Positions 48,031-58,290 of a stretch of 64,000 nt of DNA are shown piece by piece. The notes below the pieces were generated by a model, which searched no databases, was not told where the DNA came from, and saw only the letters and a program-made list of their open reading frames with translations. How positions within the stretch are numbered: the first letter of the stretch is position 1; the number at the start of each line of letters is the position of its first letter. A program made the translations under genes and the position numbers. Source of the DNA: Choristoneura fumiferana (Eukaryota > Arthropoda > Insecta > Lepidoptera > Tortricidae); contig NC_133493.1 in NCBI RefSeq assembly GCF_025370935.1, forward strand, positions 1,186,845 to 1,250,844, given 5' to 3'.

Positions 48031-48622
48031 AGGTAGTATATCATCCTCCACTGTTTTCACCGGCAACACCCTGAACTTGTAAAAACTGCAATACTTTCTC
48101 ATCATTCTCCTCAATAACACCACTAACCGCTCCATTAACATATTTTTCTTTAATCTCAGTCAATTTTGTTTCCAATTTAGGCTCAGGTTTAGCAGTAACT
48201 TTAGAAGCAGCAATTTTATTACTAAAGAACTCAATATTGGCTTAGGGCTCGTGCTATGTCCCGATGAGACACGAGGGCTAATCTTGCCACTGCCTGGACT
48301 AGCTTTACAGTTAGACTGGGGCTGTTCTTGCCACTAGGAGTATTATGTCCAGAAAGACAAGGACTATTTTTACCTGACACAGACGGTGAACTCTTCACCG
48401 AATGAGTGCGTCTAGATTCTGGGCGGACAAAGTCAGTCTTACGTATCTCCCAAGCAAGACTCTGAGGTCTCTGCGGAGGGGGGTATTGTCATACTCCCAT
48501 TTGAGACGGAACCACTCTCCCAGTGCTTTGAAGTCGCGCGTGTAGTTTTCAAGCACCAGTATCACTTCTTGGCATTCGTTCAGATTTTCGTGAGCTTCGA
48601 CTGTGTTATATATTTCACCCAC
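48031..48622 (-). pseudogene. SCAPER exon 3, second copy, broken and truncated
   Basis: Same start as exon 3 (VGEIYNTVEAHENLNECQEV), but a missing G near 48480 shifts the frame after EYDNTP. More indels follow near 48241 and 48308. It ends at the N gap. Probably an assembly artefact, not a gene. Confidence 0.88.
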
Positions 48623-49460
48623 CTGTGGAAGATGACCTTACTATAAGTCAGTTACAGCAACAAAAAGAACAGTGCTGCAGTGGTCAGAGCCGTATTGCGC
48701 AACGTTTCTGGCACTCGCGACCGCAATCAAATGGCAGATAAAAAACTGTCATTTGATTGCGATCGCGAGCGTCAAAGTCAAGTCAAAGTCAAAGTCAAAG
48801 TCAAAGTCAAGTCAAAGTCAAAGTCAAAATATCTTTATTTAATTTAGGCTATAACAAGCACTTATGAATGTCAAAAAAAAACTACCACCGGTTCGGAAAA
48901 ACTCTGCTGAAGAATCCGGCAGATACGTAGGCAATAAGGACTCAGATCATCTAAGGCATTTGAAAAAAATCGAATAGTTTTCAACTTCATACAAAAAGGT
49001 AGATAGATAGAACGATGCGACAAATTCGATTGAGATTGCTCACACGTTAGTAAGATGATAAGGAGACCATACTAAAACAAGGTGTGCTCGAATGTATAAT
49101 CAAATGTAGACCGTGAGCCGCTCGATCCTGTAGCTCATTCGGAATTCGGAGTCAATAAGATTTGAAAGGATTCTAATCTGCTCGAGAAACTGACCCTTTG
49201 GAATTTTTAGATTCGGATTTGCCCATTTTTAAGGTCTCTACACATTACACCGTATCATACCATGACTGTACTAGCAACGTGCCAGGCAAAAGATATTCTT
49301 TGTATTTAAAAGTATGAGACTATGACCACTAGCACGTTTCGTAACCAACAGTCGCCGTCGCGTGCTATGCGTTTCATGTACACTGTCTGACACGTTCCTA
49401 TTACGGTCATGGCATGGTACGGTGTAATGTGTAGATCCTTCAGTCACAATTGATACTCAC

Positions 49461-49621
49461 GGCTCTCTGCAGGTCCCCAAACAGCAGCGCCCAGTAGCGC
49501 GCGCGCAGTTCGGAGCGCTTGTCGCGGCCGGCGGAGGCCGAGCGCAGGCGCGAGGCGGGAGGGCGCGGCGGCGCGCGGCGCGGGACCGCCTGCGCGCGCG
49601 GCGGCTTGCGCAAGAAACGAC
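49461..49621 (-). pseudogene. SCAPER exon 2, second copy
   Basis: 161 nt, same length and splice sites as 45257-45417. Confidence 0.85.
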
Positions 49622-51534
49622 CTGCGGCACTTACTGTTACTACTGATGAAAGAGAAGTCTTTAAACTCTTAATAGGGATAAGGGCCCACAGACGTTAAGA
49701 AAAATCCTACGATCAGTAGGGCTACAACGAAAATAGAAGTTCGTATAGTACCTTCCCTCTCACTCTCGTAGAAATATATTAGCGTCAGCGTCGATCGTCC
49801 GATTTGTCGTAACGTATACTCTTACGCCACACCCATATCCTACAGTTTATCGTAGCGTAACCTACACCTTATATTGCAGAGCGGTTATGGGATTAATAAA
49901 TAAAAAAAAAACTCAGAGCTGTGCGAGCCGAGGTTTTAGAGGCGATAGATCGACCACTAGGCCACCACGGCTCTACGACTCAACGCGGACTTGAACTAGC
50001 ATTATCTTCATAACTTGTTGTTTAACTGGCAAAACATAAATGTGTCCAATATTTTCTAATAAACTATAACTTAGTGATCATGATTGGTTTTTTGGAGTCT
50101 TTTTGTATTTTTTATTTCAACTCCAAATTTGTTCTTTTACGGGTATCCCGTGAAACCATATCGAAAATACAAACTGAGACATGGATGCACAGAAAAACCA
50201 GAAAAAGAGACCAGCGCTGGAATCGAACCCAGGTCCTCAGCAATCCGTGCTGCGTGCTATAACCCCTACACCACCGCTGGACAGGAATCTAGACACGAAT
50301 TTTTCCTATTCATATATATTTAACTTCTAAACAATCCCAACTCATATTTCATCAGACTGAGTCATAGCATATCAACCTTTTCAGTTCTTCATTAAGGTTC
50401 CATTCAAAACCATTTGATTGTGAAAAGTAGCTTGTAATATGCCATGTTCAACCCAGCATTGCCATTAAAATTTTACTGCTGATTGTTTTCAATTCAGATG
50501 TTTATCTTTGTTACCAAGTCGGGACAATTTGCTTATTGCCGGGACACCATGTTTCAAATTGCATACCGGGACATATGGCAACCCTACCTTAAGGGGCATC
50601 CACAACCCCCCAACCCACAGATTGAAGAACACTGCATAGAGGTCTACATAGAGGATTAGCCAACAGAAGTTTTAATGCAATTCCACAATTTAAAAAAAAT
50701 GTATTTACTGATTAGCTGTTGCTCCCATTTCCGAATTTGCTACCCAGAAGTGTCATTCTCTTCAATATTAAAGAATGCTAAATTCTGCATGTATTACAAT
50801 TAAAAGTTCCAGACAGTGCATTAAAATGAAGTATACCCATCTTTCTGCTCTTACCAAATGTAGTACAATTTCTCAAGAGAAGCAATTGAACTTAATTTCT
50901 CTGAAGTTCTTCAAAATGCTTTGATTGACTGACCACTAACCAATCGAATTAAATTGAATAGTGAATAATACCTTTTATTTTGTGATAGTTCAATAGGAGC
51001 AAACCATGCATAAACATATTATAATTTAATTACATATGTATTAGAGTGATAAAAAAACTAAAAATACCTAACTAGTACATTTCCATGATTGTACTGGTTG
51101 TAGCAAACTTGTGCTTATCTCTTTTAACAATATTTTTGAGAGATAGTGATCAAAGAAAACATTAGCGGCAAATAAGGACTACAATACAATGACTTTAAAG
51201 AACAACACTTCTAATGAACAATTCAGAAATTACATGGAATACATTTGACACTAAGCAATACTGACCACAGTTGTAACTAAAGAAATAATTGAATAACATC
51301 GTATTTTATTTCAAATGCTACTAGGTTACAATTACGTATAACATAACATAAACATACACAGTCAAAATACAAAGTACCAAATAAGGTGACTGATGTTAAA
51401 TACAAAGTCGAACTCAATGTTTATCAACGCAAGTTGTTATTAGGAAATAGTGTTTTCACGCCCACGATGGTCTGAAGTACCTATAACTCAAGTTGCGAAG
51501 TAACAAAAGAATGTTACATATTTTGCTAACTTAC

Positions 51535-51619
51535 CCGGCGTGTCGACGGCAACGTGAAAGGCCAACAGGTTCCTCGCCTCCCTGCCTTCTTCCTGCACCA
51601 ACTGCCTAACTTCTTCCAT
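51535..51619 (-). pseudogene. SCAPER exon 1, second copy
   Basis: 85 nt identical to 47337-47421. In a corrected assembly this copy, contiguous with RpS11, may be the true exon 1. Confidence 0.85.
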
Positions 51620-52404
51620 TTTAAATCAACGAGAATCACTATTTTAGCGAACAAAACAAAAAGGAAATACTAAGCTCATATTTCCCATGCATACGGCCTC
51701 GGGACACTTCGCTACCCATAAATTAGAAACCAGCACTAAGTTTTCAACAATCTAAATTGTTTCTAGTAATGCAAAACACGAATTCTATGTGGATTTTTTC
51801 GTTTTTATTCGAATTACTTGAAACGATGGGTATTTTTCATAACAATTCTTGTTTGACAGTTTCGTTTATAAATGTTACCATACATTCTTTAGTGTCAAGA
51901 AGGAAGTTGTGGTACTTGTGGTAGTTGTGGTGGAGGATGGAGTCATCCATTTTAAATGTGTTGGTCCAAAATTGTTATGGATATTCAATCAAACGAATAA
52001 AAAACAGGTAAAATAAGTACTGCTCTATAATAAACATTATCTTTAAAGGATACATGCGTACAAAATCATAAATATACTTAGATGTAAAATATGTTTTTCT
52101 AAATGTTAGAAGTAGTTTAATAAACATAACTTTCTAACAATCAATATCTTAAATTTATATAGACATAATATAAAACAAAATAAAGGTAACTAAAATGATT
52201 TACTTAAAATGTTTCATGTTCAATTTTTTCTTTCGTCTTCCTTGCGTCTCTTTCGTTTTTGGGAATTTCTCTCGATGATGCAATAAAATAAAAAGACATC
52301 TTCTGGCTTATTTTTATGAACGCAGCCTTTGAGAACTGACAATATTCTTGACTTGACACTTGATTTTACATGGCAACATCACCTTCTTTTCGTTGTCAAG
52401 CAAG
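51620..52404. promoter_or_regulatory. Shared divergent promoter region of SCAPER and RpS11
   Basis: Start codons of the two genes point away from each other, 785 bp apart. Near the RpS11 start, CACCTTCTTTTCGTTGTC offers a pyrimidine-rich transcription start of 5'TOP type, as ribosomal protein genes have. No TATA box stands out. The exact start sites are inferred. Confidence 0.6.
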
Positions 52405-52416
52405 ATGGCGGATCAG
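52405..52416 (+). CDS. RpS11: RpS11 exon 1 (MADQ)
   Basis: Four codons, then CAG|GTATGT. The tiny first coding exon close to the transcript start is typical of RP genes. Confidence 0.9.
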
Positions 52417-55400
52417 GTATGTTCTGGTTTTTCTGTGAATTAATATAATTTTCAACTAAATTGAGCGATATCGCCTGTAGAAGTCGTAATAAACGTGGTG
52501 AAAATACGTTTCTAATAATTCACAGTGAAAACTTTGTGCCTAAAGTGAAAATGTGCCTGTTGTGTTCATCCACGTGGGGATTGATTTTTACCCGGTGCTG
52601 TTCATTAGACGTTTCCTAATGTTCATAAAATCGATTTGCTTGGCAGATTACTGCAATAACGTAATGATACTATTGTATTTTATATTCATGATCCGGAAAC
52701 GACCGTGATCGCGATGGGTGTTGATAGGTTAGTTTTATGGTGCTTGTCTAGGTAACCTAACGCTGCCTTTCAGTATTTCAGCGGAACTTAGACGGCTGTG
52801 CAAAATGACCACAGCGACCATGTTTCTTCACTTCTGTATTGTTTTTGTAGAACAGCAATGTACCGTAGTTAGACCTGTGCTAATCACTATTACAATGTAC
52901 ATTATGAATTGCAGACGGAACGTTCATTCCAAAAGCAACCTACGGTTTTTTTAAACCGTAAAAAAGGCATCGGCGTGAAGAGAAGCCGGAAGCCTTTGAG
53001 ATATCATAAAGACGTGGGGCTAGGATTCAAGACGCCTCGCGAGGTAACCAGCATGGAGTGTGCCCGCTAACTTGTGTTTTTTTTTTCTTGTAGACAGAGA
53101 AAGCGTTTCAAAAACAGGCTACGGTCTTCCTGAACCGTAAAGGGGGGCTTAAGAAGAAGGAAATGCGGCATTGTAAGAATGTCGGGCTGGGGTTTAAGAC
53201 TCCACTCGAGGTTTGATGATTTTGCTGTCTTGGGATGGTGGTGGCTTACATGGGGTCTATGTTACAGGAAATCATGTTGCTTGTATCTATACTATGTATT
53301 AGCATAAGGTGTGCTTGTTTTAAAATGTTGCAACTAACGTAAGAAAGTATATCGTTGCAATACTGAGTCATTGAACCCTTTAAAACCTGCAGTCTAAACT
53401 AATTATGGTTCTGAACTTGGAGGTAACTAACCCTGAAGTGGTACAGTCACCACATTAGCACCGATGTGTGACCCAAAAAATCCTAAATATCACATACAAT
53501 TCTTATTTCTTGGTCTGGTAGTATGGGTCACATATTTTTGTATGCTCCACTGTGGTAGATATTATGCAGGTCTGTACAACTCTATTGAGAAAGAAACAAG
53601 ATAATATGATTGTTAGTACAAAAATGTGATAGAAGAGTCATATTGCTCTGGCTTTCAAGGGGTAAATTAGTATAGCATGAATTGTTAACACTACAAATGT
53701 AAAACTCCTAATTCGCAGGACTTATCACAATTCAATATCATAAATTTTTGTATAATCTAACAACACACTTCCCTTGTAATTTGGTGCATCTCAATCTTTT
53801 CTTCAGTTCTACTATTTTGTATTTTGTTATATTTTCTAACAGCCTCCCATACACACCCATTACTTAACAAAGTTATCAATGCCACTTGCAAAGTAACAAA
53901 ATACTCAAACACATTAACTTGCATGTCTTCATAATTGTTAATGTTTGTTACTGACATTTCCATTTACTGCAATAGGCTTTATCACAGTAACCATGAAATC
54001 ATACCAGAGGCTCACAATCACATTTTCACCGTCTCTTTTCACCCTCATCCAAATACCATTTGGCAGGAAGAAATGGTGAATGGGATTGTGGTTCTGAATA
54101 AGGCAATATGGTGTCAGGTCAGTTGATTGGTCAAACCGGATAGTGAATAAGTACATATTTTGTATTTTAAATACATAAAATTGACATTCCAGAATTGTAC
54201 ACAATACTATTACTTTAACTTATAATTAACAAGGTGCAACTTACATTTATAAGTCTATAGAGTCTAGAAAATTAAATGGCTTGACTATTTTCCATCTTTT
54301 GATGAACAAATGTGAGTGGTACTAACTTCTAATTTTTAAAATGTCCATTTTGTCTACTATTCTGGTTGGACCATTCTATCTTAAGATTAAATGAAACCTT
54401 GTGTGTAAAGGTCTACTTCATGATAAACATTGTCAAAGAACTAATAAAACTACCATATCATCCATGGAAATGCTAACACTAACCAGAAATACTAATCAAA
54501 GGTTCAACAGTGGTGTGGAACTGTGCTACATGATGATACCCCACGACGGTCTTCTGATCAACACCTGATGAAACTCGTGTTTCTAAACCCAAATACTGAT
54601 TGCACAGTTCCAAATTTGGGTATTGAAGTTCTGCACTTTAGAGGTAAATCATTGCTGCAAGCCCTCCAATTTAAATCTGGTGCTGCTTGCTTATTCCTCA
54701 AAGTATCCAAAACTTCAATATCCATCACACCACTGCATGGCTAATATTGTTACTGAAATGATGGCATCCACCTAACCATCTTGCAAATCCAGGCCATCGA
54801 AGGGACATACATTGACAAGAAGTGCCCGTTCACTGGCAACGTGTCTATCCGCGGCCGCATCCTCACCGGGTGGTGCAGAAAATGAAGATGCAAAGGACCA
54901 TCGTCATCAGACGCGACTACCTGCATTACCTGCCCAAGTACAACCGGTTCGAGAAGAGGCACAGGAACATGTCTGTCCATCTTTCCCCATGCTTCAGGTG
55001 AGCATATTTTTGTTTAAGCTCTTGAACGTTACTCCGTCTGAGAAGTACCTATTACCTATCCCGCAAGAATTATGACTTTTTCGGGGATAAAAACTGTGCT
55101 ATATCCTTCCCAGGGTTTTAAACTATATTTAAAAAAAAACCGGCCAAGAGCGTGTCGGACACGCCCGAAATAGGGTTATAGTTTTCCTTGTAAGTTTGAT
55201 ATACTTACTGCCATCCTGAATTTTTTCTAATATTTCCATATTTTTTTAGATTTAAGGGGTTCGATTTTAATGAAAATTTGTAGGTACTTTAGTTGAATAT
55301 TTTGCAAACAAATCACTGCATCGAAAAATCGTTTTAGCAACCCTGTAATGGTTTTAAAAGACCTATCCAACGATACCCCACACTACAATGTTGGATGAGA

Positions 55401-56445
55401 AAAAAAAAAACACCATAACTTTAAATCTATGGGAGGTACTCTAAAAAAAATTTATTTTTTATTATACCATCTGTCGGCAGTTTACATATATATTCGTGCA
55501 AAATGACAGCTTTCTAGCATTAATAGTCCCTGAGCAAAGCAGCGGAAGGACAGACAGACAGATGGCGAAACTATAAGGGTTCCGTTTTTGCCATTGAACC
55601 CTAACAAAGTTTTTCGTGGCTCTTTGAGATATTGCTTCTTAAAATGAATATGACCATACCAAATTTCGTTGAAATTGGTTTAGAGGTATAGAGGTATGAG
55701 CGTGAAGAGATAGGGTCTCTGCTAAGTCGCGCAGGGTGCACGGCTTGGATGGTGCGGTGTGTTTTAAGTCATCTAATAGAGCAACGCTGCGTGAAGCCAG
55801 TCTCTGCTCTATTAAAACAGCACGCAATAGAAGGATGAGTATGATAGGTACAAATCTCTTGAAAATTTCCGTAGACCTAATGAAATCCGTAAATGAAAGA
55901 GAATAATAATCTAAGCACATCAAAGCTTAGTCGTTCACACACACACACGCATGAATACGCGAAATCTGAAATGTGTTGCCAATCCTATTTTTTTTACTTT
56001 GCTGCCATTTCGCTGCCACGATTCGCTCGTCCTCCACAACCGAAATTTCGTCGGGCGGTAACCGAAGTTTCGCGCTGATCTCACCAAAATTTGACGTCAG
56101 AATGTAAAGTTTGTCGCGGAACTTGGTTGCGTATCTTCGGCATAGCTTTCAATCCTACTAGAAATTATTGTTTCTATTCAAATGATGATACACACACGAC
56201 GGTCTTCTGAATAACCAATTGACGATGATCGTGCTTTAACCCAATTCTGATCAAACTTGCCTCCCCCGCATCCCAAGACGACCTTAGAACAAGCCTAAAA
56301 TACTTTCATTTTTCATTTCAGAGACGTAGAGCTCGGAGACATAGTCACCATCGGCGAGTGCAGGCCTCTCTCCAAAACTGTGCGGTTCAACGTACTGAAG
56401 GTTTCCAAGGGCAAGGGCTCGAAGAAATCTTTCAGGAAGTTCTAA
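52405..56445 (+). CDS. RpS11: Ribosomal protein S11 (uS17), with two alternative second exons
   Basis: uS17 is a core protein of the small ribosomal subunit that binds 18S rRNA. Coding parts: exon 1 (MADQ, 52405-52416), exon 2a (52915-53043) or 2b (53094-53210), exon 3 (54793-54997), exon 4 (56322-56445). With 2a it begins MADQTERSFQKQPTVFLNRK. Exon 3 reads AIEGTYIDKKCPFTGNVSIR, and exon 4 RDVELGDIVTIGECRPLSKT ending KGSKKSFRKF. Length is about 155 residues, as in other animals. Exon 3 lacks one G after ILTG, which shifts the frame. An intact frame needs GGGG there. The rest is conserved, so the deletion is probably a sequence error. Two introns host C/D snoRNAs. A lone polyadenylation signal overlaps the stop region. 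Confidence 0.95.
52915..53043 (+). CDS. RpS11: RpS11 exon 2a (43 codons)
   Basis: TERSFQKQPTVFLNRKKGIG then VKRSRKPLRYHKDVGLGFKT and PRE. Acceptor TTGCAG, donor GAG|GTAACC. This form resembles the usual insect uS17 N-terminus. Confidence 0.9.
53094..53210 (+). CDS. RpS11: RpS11 exon 2b (39 codons), alternative to 2a
   Basis: TEKAFQKQATVFLNRKGGLK then KKEMRHCKNVGLGFKTPLE. Acceptor T-rich TTCTTGTAG, donor GAG|GTTTGA. It has the same phases and the same borders as 2a, and is shorter by four codons. It keeps a clean frame and the flanking conserved ends FQKQ and VGLGFKTP, so it looks functional. Confidence 0.85.
53441..53577. repeat. MITE (GTACAGTCACCA family) in RpS11 intron
   Basis: GTACAGTCACCACATTAGCA at the left. 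The right end GGTCTGTAC is only partly complementary. It is a diverged relative of 22699-22835. Confidence 0.65.
54517..54611 (+). ncRNA. C/D box snoRNA in RpS11 intron
   Basis: Box C ATGATGA (54530-54536), D' CTGA (54554-54557), C' CTGATGA (54565-54571) and D CTGA (54596-54599). A perfect 10-bp terminal stem closes it: GGAACTGTGC (54517-54526) with GCACAGTTCC (54602-54611). The guide before D' (54542-54552) is an exact complement of AGACCGUCGUG. The one before D (54582-54591) complements UGGGUUUAGA. Both belong to the conserved 28S sequence UGGGUUUAGACCGUCGUG near the 3' end of the large-subunit rRNA. By the five-nucleotide rule the D' guide would mark the first C of AGACC. The target is from memory and the site is inferred. 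Confidence 0.85.
54793..54997 (+). CDS. RpS11: RpS11 exon 3 with one-base deletion
   Basis: AIEGTYIDKKCPFTGNVSIR, GRILTG, then a frameshift at ACCGGGTGGTGC (about 54866-54872), where GGGG is expected. The other frame resumes MKMQRTIVIRRDYLHYLPKY and NRFEKRHRNMSVHLSPCF. Donor CAG|GTGAGC. Confidence 0.9.
55133..55610 (+). repeat. Interspersed repeat, CCGGCCAAGAGCGTGTCGGA family
   Basis: AAACCGGCCAAGAGCGTGTC to AACTATAAGGGTTCCGTTTT then TGCCATTGAACCCTA. The second copy is at 18085-18800. It lies in RpS11 intron 3b/4. Confidence 0.75.
55611..56169. other. RpS11 intron sequence, nothing further recognised
   Basis: Non-coding, with one short (CA)n run near 55935. No frame or bounded repeat is supported. 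Confidence 0.45.
56170..56256 (+). ncRNA. Second C/D box snoRNA, paralogue, in the last RpS11 intron
   Basis: Box C ATGATGA (56182-56188), D' CTGA (56207-56210), a degenerate C' (GATGAT, 56224-56229) and D CTGA (56247-56250). The guide before D' (56195-56205, CACGACGGTCT) is the same as in the first copy. The D guide (AACCCAA) is only partly kept. The terminal stem is weak (GTTT with AAAC). It ends about 65 bp before the 3' splice site, a favourable place for intronic snoRNA processing. Confidence 0.7.
56322..56445 (+). CDS. RpS11: RpS11 exon 4 with stop
   Basis: RDVELGDIVTIGECRPLSKT then VRFNVLKVSKGKGSKKSFRK and F, stop TAA at 56443-56445. Acceptor TTTCAG. Confidence 0.95.
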
Positions 56446-56451
56446 AATAAA
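56446..56451 (+). terminator. Polyadenylation signal of RpS11
   Basis: AATAAA starts right after the stop codon, so the 3' UTR is very short. Confidence 0.75.
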
Positions 56452-56590
56452 GTTACTTTATAAGTATTGCTTGTTTTATTTGAAGATAGGATCCTGATGA
56501 ATTAGAGATCCCTGTGACGGGCTAGTTGACGCTAGTATCGTCCGAGTAGGTCCGAGTGAATATCGCCGCCCTAACAAACGCACATTTGGG

Positions 56591-56832
56591 TCAATCAACT
56601 ATTTTACAGACACTTTTGGCGTCTCCTGCGTTACCAAAATTGTCTCTAGCGTTAGCAAAAAATCGTACTTCCAACAAGATATTTCACGGTTTAATAGCTT
56701 AAACTTACGTAGGATGGCATGTATTCATGTACACTGTCTATTAAATTACAGGAAAAACATGTTTACTTACAAAAATCTGCAATTGTTTGAAAAATGTCGC
56801 GGACAGATTAGTGTCGGTAAAAAAGTTGATTG
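56591..56832. repeat. TIR MITE, second copy
   Basis: TCAATCAACTATTTTACAGA at the left, GTGTCGGTAAAAAAGTTGAT at the right. Same element as 15688-15910. Confidence 0.85.
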
Positions 56833-57179
56833 GCGTCACAAATTTGTGACGCTAGCGTCACTACGATTAGTAACTAAATGAGCTAATCGCAATCAAAACT
56901 GTGGCATCAAATTAATTTCTCGATACTAACGCCATCTAGCGATGTTCGAGAACGTCGAGAAACTGCAATTTGGACGTGAAGCACAATAAGTAATAGAAGT
57001 AGAAAGTTAAACGTCACAAAATAGTAAAACGCTGAAAAGAATCGGACTCACGTACCGAGGGTTCTGTTCATCTCTGAAAAATCTTCGGTACAAGTCAAAT
57101 AGCAGAAACGGGTCAGTCTTGGAAAACATCAGAATTTTGGACTTCCCAAATAAGATTTAAAAAAAAAGAAGGGAATCCC

Positions 57180-57358
57180 TAATGAGGGTTTTCAGAGATA
57201 TCGCTAGATGGCGTTAGTATCGTTAAGTCCGTTAAACGTTTGCTCGTGATTGGTTAAATAACTAAATGAGCCAATCGCAAGCAAGACAGAAACGTCAAAC
57301 TGGCCTCGCGATACTAACGCCATCTAGCGATATTTCGCCTATGTGAAAACCCTCATTT
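57180..57358. repeat. Fold-back MITE, AATGAGGGTTTT ends
   Basis: AATGAGGGTTTTCAGAG and GTGAAAACCCTCATT are inverted. Inside, ATCGCTAGATGGCGTTAGTA pairs with its complement near the right arm, and ACTAAATGAGCCAATCGC is in the loop. Part of the arm also occurs at 56931-56942. Confidence 0.85.
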
Positions 57359-57539
57359 TACACAAAGTTCTCGAGATACGGCCCTGTGACAAACGGACAG
57401 TTAACCGCCAGTAATGCTGTTTGTTACCCTACGGTACGGAACCCTGGAAAAGGAATTAATTTCACTGTTGTAAGGTTCAAAATTGTGGTGCTATTTTTTG
57501 TCTTGAAAGAAATTAATAACTAATAATAATAGAAATTAA

Positions 57540-58290
57540 TAATTAGAAATTAAATTGAACTGACTACAAACAACAATGAAAATATTTTTTACCAGTCTGA
57601 AGTTGGTCGGCACGAGCCAGCAGGAGTGGACCTATAGTCATCTACCTCACCTACTTCAATCATCTCCTGCTGGCTCGTGCTGAGGCACCGACCGACTTCA
57701 GACTGGTAGAAACATATTTTCATGGTTTTTTGTAGTCAGTTCAATTTTTTGTCATAATTTTTTTTTTCACTCTTTTTAGTGTACATAATCTAAGATACAA
57801 TAGTTTAATATCAACTGATCGTCACCTTTTACGAAAGATTGCTTTTTCCGATGCAGAGAAGTTCATTATTAAGGAGTCTTCACCACTCGTTTTACCTGCA
57901 TTAAGAGGAGCATAAATTGCTTAGCAACTGTGTAAAAGTAATTAAAATTCAACCCGTGAAATACTTGTTATTGAGTAGTAACTCCGATGGTCAACTGTGG
58001 TCTTCATCATCAGTTCCACTTCACCAAATGATGATGATTTTCAAGAGCAAATGCACTAAATATATCCAATTTGCTATAGGTGTCCCTACAACATTTGAAG
58101 AGCCCTCGATTTCCTTAAGATCCAATCATCATATCCTGATTTGGTGCTTATGGGACAGTTCTTAACAGACATTTCTAGACGAACGCAAAAAAAAAATTCA
58201 AATCGGTTCATAAATGACGGAGTTCTAAGCTAACAAACATAAAAAAAATACAACCGAATTGATAGCCTCCTTTCTTGAAGTCGGTTAAAA
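57540..58290 (+). repeat. Fold-back element, second copy of the 17262 family
   Basis: ACTGACTACAAACAACAATG and ACCAGTCTGAAGTTGGTCGG face TCGTGCTGAGGCACCGACCG and CTTCAGACTGGTAGAAA. The long tail runs from TCTAAGATACAATAGTTTAA to TTGAAGTCGGTTAAAAA. Arms here are longer than at 17279, with CACGAGCCAGCAGGAG also paired. Confidence 0.8.

Larger units (their letters stand above)
48031..52124. repeat. Assembly duplication, copy B
   Basis: Starts AGGTAGTATATCATCCTCCA, equal to 43812 onward. It differs mainly by single-base indels in runs, for example CTGTTTTCACC for CTGTTTCACC and G6 for G7 near 48477. It joins continuously to RpS11 at the right. Confidence 0.92.

Noticed and set aside
47854..48141. 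Frame across the N run
   Set aside because: Produced by the gap and the shifted copy B sequence.
56170..56256. Treating the second snoRNA as a simple repeat copy
   Set aside because: Boxes C, D' and D and the D' guide are kept while the rest drifts, so it is reported as a lower-confidence snoRNA instead.
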